Of a stretch of DNA of 64,000 bases, positions 59,493 to 64,000 are shown piece after piece. Every line of letters starts with the position of its first letter. The stretch's first letter is position 1. The stretch covers positions 62,001 to 126,000 of the forward strand of contig NZ_JAGKJI010000002.1 of the NCBI RefSeq assembly GCF_020329485.1, read 5' to 3'. Origin of the DNA: Bradyrhizobium cenepequi. GTDB taxonomy: Bacteria; Pseudomonadota; Alphaproteobacteria; Rhizobiales; Xanthobacteraceae. The position numbers and the translations under genes are program-made. The notes under the pieces are model-generated. The model did not search any database. It was not told the DNA's origin and saw only the letters and a program-made list of their open reading frames with translations.

Positions 59493-60779
59493 GTGCCTGA
59501 ATCACCTTCCGTTCCATCCGCGCGCACTGCTCTCACCGCGGCGAGTATCTTTATCGTCGCGCATCTCTTGCTCCTGATCGGCGTCACTGCGCCGGAAAAA
59601 TTCTACTTCGACGAAGTGCATTACGTGCCGGCAGCGCGGCAGATGCTGGAGCCGGTGATGCCGCAGCCGATGCTCAACCCGATGCATCCGCCGCTCGCCA
59701 AGCAGTTCATCGCCCTGTCGATCGGGACGTTCGGCGACAATCCGTTTGGCTGGCGTTATCCCGCCGCACTGTTCGGAGCGCTGGCGCTGGTCGCGGTCTA
59801 TCTCGGCGGACTGGCGTTGTTCGCTCGGCAGTCGTCCGCGATCGCGGCAACGCTGATCGCCGCATTCAACCAGATGCTGTTCGTGCAGTCGCGGATCGCG
59901 ATGCTCGATATTTTCTCGCTCGCCTTCAGCCTGCTCGCGATCGCGGCGTTTGCCTATGGCTTCACGCGATCGCGGCCGCATCTCTACTTTGCGCTAGCGG
60001 GGATCGCATCCGGCCTCTCTGTCGCCTGCAAATGGAGCGGCCTGTTCGTGCTCGCGACCTGCATCGCCATCGTCGCCGTGATCCGGCTGATGCAAGGCTG
60101 GCGCACGCAGTTCGCCGACCCGAGAGCAGAGGACTGGTACCGGCCGGACGTCTGGCCTGATTTCCGTTCTCATCACTTCGTCGCATGCTTCGTGCTGCTG
60201 CCCGCGATCGTCTATCTCACGAGCTTTGTTCCGCTCTACGGATTTTCGTTTCCCGATATCCTGGAGGCGCAGCGCCGCATCTTTTCCGACAACACCACCA
60301 CTGCGATCGCCGGCCACACCTATATGAGCTCATGGCCGTCCTGGCCGTTCCTGGTGCGCCCGGTCTGGTATCTCTTCGACAAGCTCGATGACGATCGCAT
60401 CGCCGCCGTGGTCCTGTTCGGCAATCCCCTGATCCTGTGGCCGGCACTCGCCGCGCTGGCGGTCGCCTTGCGCGACTGGATCAGCGTTCGGCGGGCAGAT
60501 GCGTTCCTGGTGCTGGCGTTCTATTTTGGCCCCTATCTCGCCTGGGCGTTGCTGCCGCGCACGCTCGGCTTCATCTATTACTACCTGCCGGCGGCGACCA
60601 CCGCGAGCTTTGCGCTGGTCTATGCGCTGACCCGCGGCCAGACTCCGCGCTGGCTATTATGGGCCTTCGTCGCCGTCGGCGCGCTGGGCCTTGTGGCCAT
60701 GCTGCCGATCTCGGCGGCCTTTATCGGTACCTCGATGGCGAGTTTCAACCGGCTGATGTTGTTCCAGAACTGGATCTGA
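59493..60779 (+). CDS. phospholipid carrier-dependent glycosyltransferase (PMT/ArnT family)
   Basis: A 428-residue integral membrane glycosyltransferase with about ten hydrophobic segments. The first external loop has the acidic pair Asp40-Glu41 in YFDEVHYVPAARQ, followed by HPPLAKQFIA, the pattern of protein O-mannosyltransferases. It transfers sugar from a lipid carrier at the periplasmic face. GTG at 59493 is the only suitable start. The acceptor is unknown, and no partner glycan genes are close. Confidence 0.9.
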   Translation: MPESPSVPSARTALTAASIFIVAHLLLLIGVTAPEKFYFDEVHYVPAARQMLEPVMPQPMLNPMHPPLAKQFIALSIGTFGDNPFGWRYPAALFGALALVAVYLGGLALFARQSSAIAATLIAAFNQMLFVQSRIAMLDIFSLAFSLLAIAAFAYGFTRSRPHLYFALAGIASGLSVACKWSGLFVLATCIAIVAVIRLMQGWRTQFADPRAEDWYRPDVWPDFRSHHFVACFVLLPAIVYLTSFVPLYGFSFPDILEAQRRIFSDNTTTAIAGHTYMSSWPSWPFLVRPVWYLFDKLDDDRIAAVVLFGNPLILWPALAALAVALRDWISVRRADAFLVLAFYFGPYLAWALLPRTLGFIYYYLPAATTASFALVYALTRGQTPRWLLWAFVAVGALGLVAMLPISAAFIGTSMASFNRLMLFQNWI

Positions 60780-60876
60780 GCTGCCGCGGCAAGGCTTGAC
60801 GGGCAGTAACCGCTCATGGACTTTTGTATGCAAGGGTAGGTCCATCGACTTGCTTCAAGGCAATGGAACGACCGTC

Positions 60877-61947
60877 ATGCTCGAGCGCCTCTTCGACTCG
60901 TCAACGCTTTCCCCGCACGGGATTTGCCTGTTGTGGGAGCCTGGGCTGATCTGGCTCCACGTCATCTCCGATGCGGTCATCGCGGCTGCCTACTTCTCCA
61001 TTCCGGTGGCGCTGGCCATCTTCGTGTCAAAGCGGCGCGACGTCGCGTTCGGCTGGGTCTTCTGGGCTTTTGCGCTTTTCATCCTGTTCTGCGGCTTTAC
61101 CCATGTGCTGTCGATCGTCACGCTCTGGGTGCCGATCTATGGCATCGAGGGCATCGTCAAATTGTTGACGGCCGCCGCCTCCATCGTCACCGCCGCCATG
61201 CTGTGGCCGCTGCTGCCGAAGCTTTTGGCGCTGCCCTCACCCTCGCAGCTCCGTGAGGCCGAGGACTTGCTGCGACAGTCGCAGCAGGTGACCGGCGGAG
61301 TCGCGCACGATTTCAACAATCTGTTAACGGTCATCAGCGGCAACCTCGAAATCGCCGCGCGCAGCGTCCAATCGGACAGCGGCGTCAAGCGCGACCGGCT
61401 GGCGCGCGTGATCGGAAATGCCTCGAGCAGCGCGCAGAGAGCGGCGGTGTTGACGCAGCAGCTTCTCACCCATGCGCGGGGCGAGCCGCCCGACCCCAAG
61501 CCCGCCTACCAGGCACCGCCCGCCACCGCCGCCCCTATCAAGGAGGGCGCCACGCCAGTCGTTGGCAGTGCTGGTAATGAGACGATCCTGGTAGTCGAGG
61601 ATGAAGACAGTGTGCGCTCCTATCTGGTGGAGACCCTGCAGGACCTCAATTACAAGGTCCACGAAGCCGCCAATGGCTCAGTCGCGCTGGCGCTGTTCAA
61701 GACCGGGCAGTTCCATGTCGATCTGCTGCTGACCGATATCATCATGCCCGGCCTGAACGGCCGCGAACTCGCCGATGAGCTGCACCGTCTCGAGCCCAAC
61801 CTGAAAGTGCTGTTCATGACCGGCTATGCGGGCAATACCGTCGGCGACGATCAGGATCGGACGGACGACGACGTATCGCTGTTGCAGAAGCCGCTGACGC
61901 AAACCGTGCTCGCCGCGCGGATCAGGGAAATGCTCGACAAGCCGTAG
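60877..61947 (+). CDS. ethylene-receptor-like transmembrane sensor with H-box and receiver, lacking an ATPase domain
   Basis: About 356 residues. Residues 15-118 resemble the ethylene-binding domain of plant ETR1: Asp32, Tyr39, Ile69, Cys72 and His76 fall at the spacing of ETR1 Asp25, Tyr32, Ile62, Cys65 and His69. A HisKA-type helix follows with His144 in GGVAHDFNNLL. A Pro-rich linker (202-229) then leads straight to a receiver domain (ETILVVEDED, phospho-acceptor Asp287, Lys in LLQKPL). The HATPase domain that should lie between is missing. ATG at 60877 is favoured; a TTG at 60796 is in frame. Confidence 0.85.
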   Translation: MLERLFDSSTLSPHGICLLWEPGLIWLHVISDAVIAAAYFSIPVALAIFVSKRRDVAFGWVFWAFALFILFCGFTHVLSIVTLWVPIYGIEGIVKLLTAAASIVTAAMLWPLLPKLLALPSPSQLREAEDLLRQSQQVTGGVAHDFNNLLTVISGNLEIAARSVQSDSGVKRDRLARVIGNASSSAQRAAVLTQQLLTHARGEPPDPKPAYQAPPATAAPIKEGATPVVGSAGNETILVVEDEDSVRSYLVETLQDLNYKVHEAANGSVALALFKTGQFHVDLLLTDIIMPGLNGRELADELHRLEPNLKVLFMTGYAGNTVGDDQDRTDDDVSLLQKPLTQTVLAARIREMLDKP

Positions 61948-61994
61948 AGCTTGATGAGATCAGGTCAATTGTGTCCATGACGGGCGCTGCCTCT

Positions 61995-62114
61995 GTTCAC
62001 CTCTCCCGTAGGGAGAGGTCGGTGTAACGCCGGGTGAGGGGATTTGCTCTATCGAGGGACCATAACCCCTCACCCGCGCCTTTGGCGCGACCTCTCCCTA
62101 CGGGAGAGGTGAAC
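61995..62114. repeat. long palindromic element with 27-bp perfect arms
   Basis: The arms at 61995-62021 and 62088-62114 are perfect 27-bp inverted repeats (edges GTTCACCTCTCCC / GGGAGAGGTGAAC). An inner 11-bp pair, CGGGTGAGGGG (62031-62041) and CCCCTCACCCG (62066-62076), continues the stem. Each arm is itself a small hairpin (CCTCTCCCgtaGGGAGAGG). It fills the convergent gap between the sensor gene and the OmpA gene and would terminate both transcripts. Confidence 0.9.
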
Positions 62115-62171
62115 TTGCGGCTAGGGCGACTTTCGCTCGACAAGCGGTAGCCTTGCCCGGATTGCGCCACA

Positions 62172-62807
62172 TCACTGCGACGCCGTCTTGGCTTCCATGT
62201 TGACGACCTGCACCCGGCGGTTGGCCGGAGCGAGCGGCGCGTTCGGATCCTTCGGCTTGCTCTCGCCATAGCCGACCGTGACCAGGTTGGAGCCGGTGAT
62301 GCCGTAACGCTCGACCAGGTATTTCTTGATCGTGTCGGCCCGGCGCTCGCTGAGCTGCTGGTTGTAGTCCTCGCTGCCGACCGCGTCGGTGTGACCGGCC
62401 ACCACGAAGGTCGAGCCCTTCAGGCTCGGATTCGACAGCGCCTTGCCGAGTTCCTGCACCGCCTGTGACGAACTCTTGCTGATTTCGGCCGAGTTGAAGT
62501 CGAAATGGATTTCGAGGTTGATCTGCGGTTTGGTCGCGGCGAGCTCGGCGATCTCCTGGCGCTCGCCGAGCGACAGCGAGCGGGTCGGACGGTTGCGCAG
62601 GCTGTCGACGAACCTCGTCTCCTTGGCGGTTGCCGCGGTGTCGACCTGCTGCGGGCCCGTCGACAGGCCGCGGGTCAGCGGCTTGGATGTGAGAGCGTTC
62701 ACGATCTGATCGGCTCGAACGACGCTGTCTCCGGCGAACGCCAGGCCGGCCGTCATCGACAGCGCGGCCCCGATCGCCAGGATGGAAACTCCATGAAAGG
62801 GGGTCAT
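62172..62807 (-). CDS. OmpA-family peptidoglycan-associated protein
   Basis: A 211-residue exported protein with a signal peptide (ending LAFAGDS) and a C-terminal OmpA domain (IHFDFNSAEISKSSSQAVQE, FVVAGHTDAVGSEDYNQQLS, RRADTIKKYLVERYGI, GYGESKPKDPN). The Asp and Arg that bind diaminopimelate are in the expected places (HTDAVGS; LSERRAD). No beta-barrel precedes the domain, so it is likely a periplasmic or lipid-free wall-binding protein. Confidence 0.92.
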   Translation of the reverse strand: MTPFHGVSILAIGAALSMTAGLAFAGDSVVRADQIVNALTSKPLTRGLSTGPQQVDTAATAKETRFVDSLRNRPTRSLSLGERQEIAELAATKPQINLEIHFDFNSAEISKSSSQAVQELGKALSNPSLKGSTFVVAGHTDAVGSEDYNQQLSERRADTIKKYLVERYGITGSNLVTVGYGESKPKDPNAPLAPANRRVQVVNMEAKTASQ

Positions 62808-63068
62808 CGTCCTAAATCCTCTAACTATGCGCCAGCCGGATTGGCTCGCTTGGCGTTTTGGCGCGCTGACGATAGGTCAGGTTCAATGGAGCGAACGTGA
62901 TACGGATCGCCCGCAAGCGCGATGCTGCCGCGCACCAAAAAGCATCCCGGAAGGTCGTCCTGTGTGCCGACGGCAAATCGGCTGACGACCGCGACCGCTG
63001 GTCGCAGCTCGCCTCTGCTTCATCGCGTTGCAATACAAGAAAAATAACTTTCCACTGGAAGCACGGCA

Positions 63069-63097
63069 ACCAGCCAATGCGTATTGCATTGGTTGGT
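63069..63097 (+). promoter_or_regulatory. hairpin in the leader of the small secreted protein gene
   Basis: ACCAGCCAATGC (63069-63080) and GCATTGGTTGGT (63086-63097) form a stem with one mismatch and a 5-nt loop, 36 nt before the ATG. It lies in the 325-nt gap 62808-63132 between divergent genes, in which I find no other gene. An RNA-level control element or a protein site are both possible. Confidence 0.4.
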
Positions 63098-63132
63098 GTG
63101 TCGCCGGTTTCATTCCAAGGGAGATTTTTCCA

Positions 63133-63375
63133 ATGAAACGATTGATCCTGGCTGCCGCGTTCTCGACTGTCGTCTTCGCACCTGCTTTTGCCAAGCCGAT
63201 GGCCTGCACCACGGAGAACATGGCCAAGTCGACCGCCGCGATGAACACGATGCCGGAAGGGCCCGGCAAGATGGCGATCGCCAAGAGCATGAGCAAGGCC
63301 AACGCCGAAATGAGCAAGGGCAACATGCGCGGCGCCTGCAAGCACTACCTGGAGGCCCAGGCGGCGCCCAAGTAG
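63133..63375 (+). CDS. small secreted protein of unknown function
   Basis: An 80-residue protein with a signal peptide (ending PAFAKP). The mature part is helical and Met/Lys-rich (KMAIAKSMSKANAEMSKGNM) with two cysteines (MACTTEN and GACKHYL) that may form a disulfide. AAGGGAGA precedes the ATG at 63133 and an intrinsic-type hairpin follows. No EF-hand or known metal motif is present. Confidence 0.82.
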   Translation: MKRLILAAAFSTVVFAPAFAKPMACTTENMAKSTAAMNTMPEGPGKMAIAKSMSKANAEMSKGNMRGACKHYLEAQAAPK

Positions 63376-63399
63376 TCCTCCACGAACGATTGCAGCTTT

Positions 63400-63431
63400 G
63401 GCCGCGCCACCTGGCGCGGCCTTTCGTTGCT
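63400..63431 (+). terminator. terminator after the small secreted protein gene
   Basis: GGCCGCGCC (63400-63408) pairs with GGCGCGGCC (63413-63421) over a 4-nt loop, followed by a T-rich tail (TTTCGTTGCTT). It starts 25 nt after the stop codon. Confidence 0.7.
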
Positions 63432-63491
63432 TCTGCCCTGCGACGCAAATGCGTGAGATCATGATCCAAGCATGACCTCATGGCTCCCTTC

Positions 63492-63540
63492 GAGCATGAT
63501 CTCTTCGCAAGACCGGCGTCCACTTTTCTGGATCATGCTC
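63492..63540. repeat. RPE-like palindromic element (copy 3)
   Basis: GAGCATGATC (63492-63501) and GATCATGCTC (63531-63540) are perfect 10-bp arms with the same CTTTTCTGG-type core as the element at 12836-12892. It ends 14 nt before the last gene of the window. An imperfect GATCATGATC sequence just upstream suggests a second, partial unit. Confidence 0.8.
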
Positions 63541-63553
63541 TACATTGCGGGTG

Positions 63554-64000
63554 ATGCCCCGCCCGATTCCATCCCATCGCCTGAGCAGGACGGACGCCCG
63601 CCGCATCTGGCTGTGCGCCCAAAGGCTCGATACGCCCGTGCCGTTCGGTGACGGGCCGGCCGCGGTCGCCGCTGCGGTCGAACATCTCGGCTATGTGCAG
63701 ATCGACACCATCAATGTGATCGAGCGCGCCCACCATCACATCCTTTACAGCCGCATTCCAGACTACCGCCGCGCCGATCTGCGCCACGCCCAGAGCGTCG
63801 ATAGGAGCGTGTTCGAATACTGGACCCATGCCCTCTCTTATGTGCCGGCCGGGGATCTGCGCTTCTTCCTGCCGGCGATGCGGCAGCACAGGCGCGAGGG
63901 CCACAAATGGTTCAATTCGGTCACCCCCGCCGACATGCGCAAGGTGATGCGCCTGATCCGCGAGGGACCGCTCACCATCCGCGATATCGACGACGACGTG
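63554..64000 (+). CDS. YcaQ-like winged-helix DNA glycosylase family protein (5' part, runs off the window)
   Basis: The first 149 residues are present and the frame is open at the window end. The start MPRPIPSHRLSRTDARRIWL, then VEHLGYVQIDTINVIERAHH and FEYWTHALSYVP, match the winged-helix family that includes E. coli YcaQ, an interstrand-crosslink DNA glycosylase. The QIDTINVIERAHH stretch holds the family's QxD-type catalytic motif. The upstream side has only the palindromic element, so the promoter is unclear. Confidence 0.85.
   Translation, partial: MPRPIPSHRLSRTDARRIWLCAQRLDTPVPFGDGPAAVAAAVEHLGYVQIDTINVIERAHHHILYSRIPDYRRADLRHAQSVDRSVFEYWTHALSYVPAGDLRFFLPAMRQHRREGHKWFNSVTPADMRKVMRLIREGPLTIRDIDDDV

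Noticed and set aside
61995..62114. Insertion sequence remnant
   Set aside because: The inverted arms enclose only about 66 nt with no coding potential; no transposase fragment was seen here or elsewhere in the window.
63133..63375. Lanmodulin-type lanthanide-binding protein
   Set aside because: The protein is small and exported but has no EF-hand-like Asp-rich loops.

Overview
The window reads as chromosomal DNA of a high-GC alphaproteobacterium of the Hyphomicrobiales, most probably Bradyrhizobium or a close relative. The basis is protein family content, high-GC codon use with GTG/TTG starts, and many short palindromic intergenic elements of the kind that litter Bradyrhizobium genomes. I saw no rRNA, tRNA, transposase, integrase, prophage or CRISPR array.

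Region 1 (about 0.1-21 kb) is an accessory cluster for PQQ/lanthanide-dependent alcohol oxidation. It holds a nitrate/sulfonate-type ABC system, a SoxY-like carrier, a metallo-beta-lactamase-fold 'quinoprotein relay' hydrolase, an XoxJ/MxaJ-like binding protein, a CXXCW-type protein, and an operon matching the PedA1A2BC/Lut-type ABC system linked to lanthanide uptake (binding protein, beta-propeller, ATPase, permease, small exported protein). Next come S-formylglutathione hydrolase (fghA), a divergent FlhSR/RfdRS-like two-component pair, a four-rhodanese protein and a TonB-dependent receptor. The dehydrogenase itself (XoxF) and the pqq genes are not in the window. The region ends with a LuxR-type regulator overlapping an HtrA-like protein that has lost its catalytic His and Ser.

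Region 2 (21-31.6 kb) has a decayed amidohydrolase, a DOPA-dioxygenase-family protein, and a MarR regulator divergent from an amide-utilisation operon: a leaderless AmiC-like sensor, an amidase, then a Liv/Urt-type ABC transporter (two permeases, a Tat-exported binding protein, two ATPases). A DUF2778 (Tlde1-like) protein follows.

Region 3 (31.8-38.6 kb) is a one-direction block headed by a GntR regulator: binding protein, two permeases and one ATPase of a SsuABC/TauABC-type transporter, then a polysaccharide deacetylase, a fumarylacetoacetate-hydrolase-family enzyme and a MetE-core methyltransferase. The pathway is unidentified.

Region 4 (38.7-52.3 kb) is mixed housekeeping and accessory: a GGDEF-EAL protein, a GMC oxidoreductase, hemE, slyX, trhO, a gamma-glutamyltransferase, paoABC aldehyde oxidoreductase, an FKBP isomerase and a cupin.

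Region 5 (52.4-64 kb) contains a secreted protein with two SurE-like domains fused to cadherin-like and RTX repeats, a divergent pair of Tat-exported hydrolases, two VOC proteins, a PMT-family glycosyltransferase, an ethylene-receptor-like protein with an H-box and receiver but no ATPase domain, an OmpA-family protein, a small secreted protein, and the start of a YcaQ-like winged-helix gene that runs off the window.
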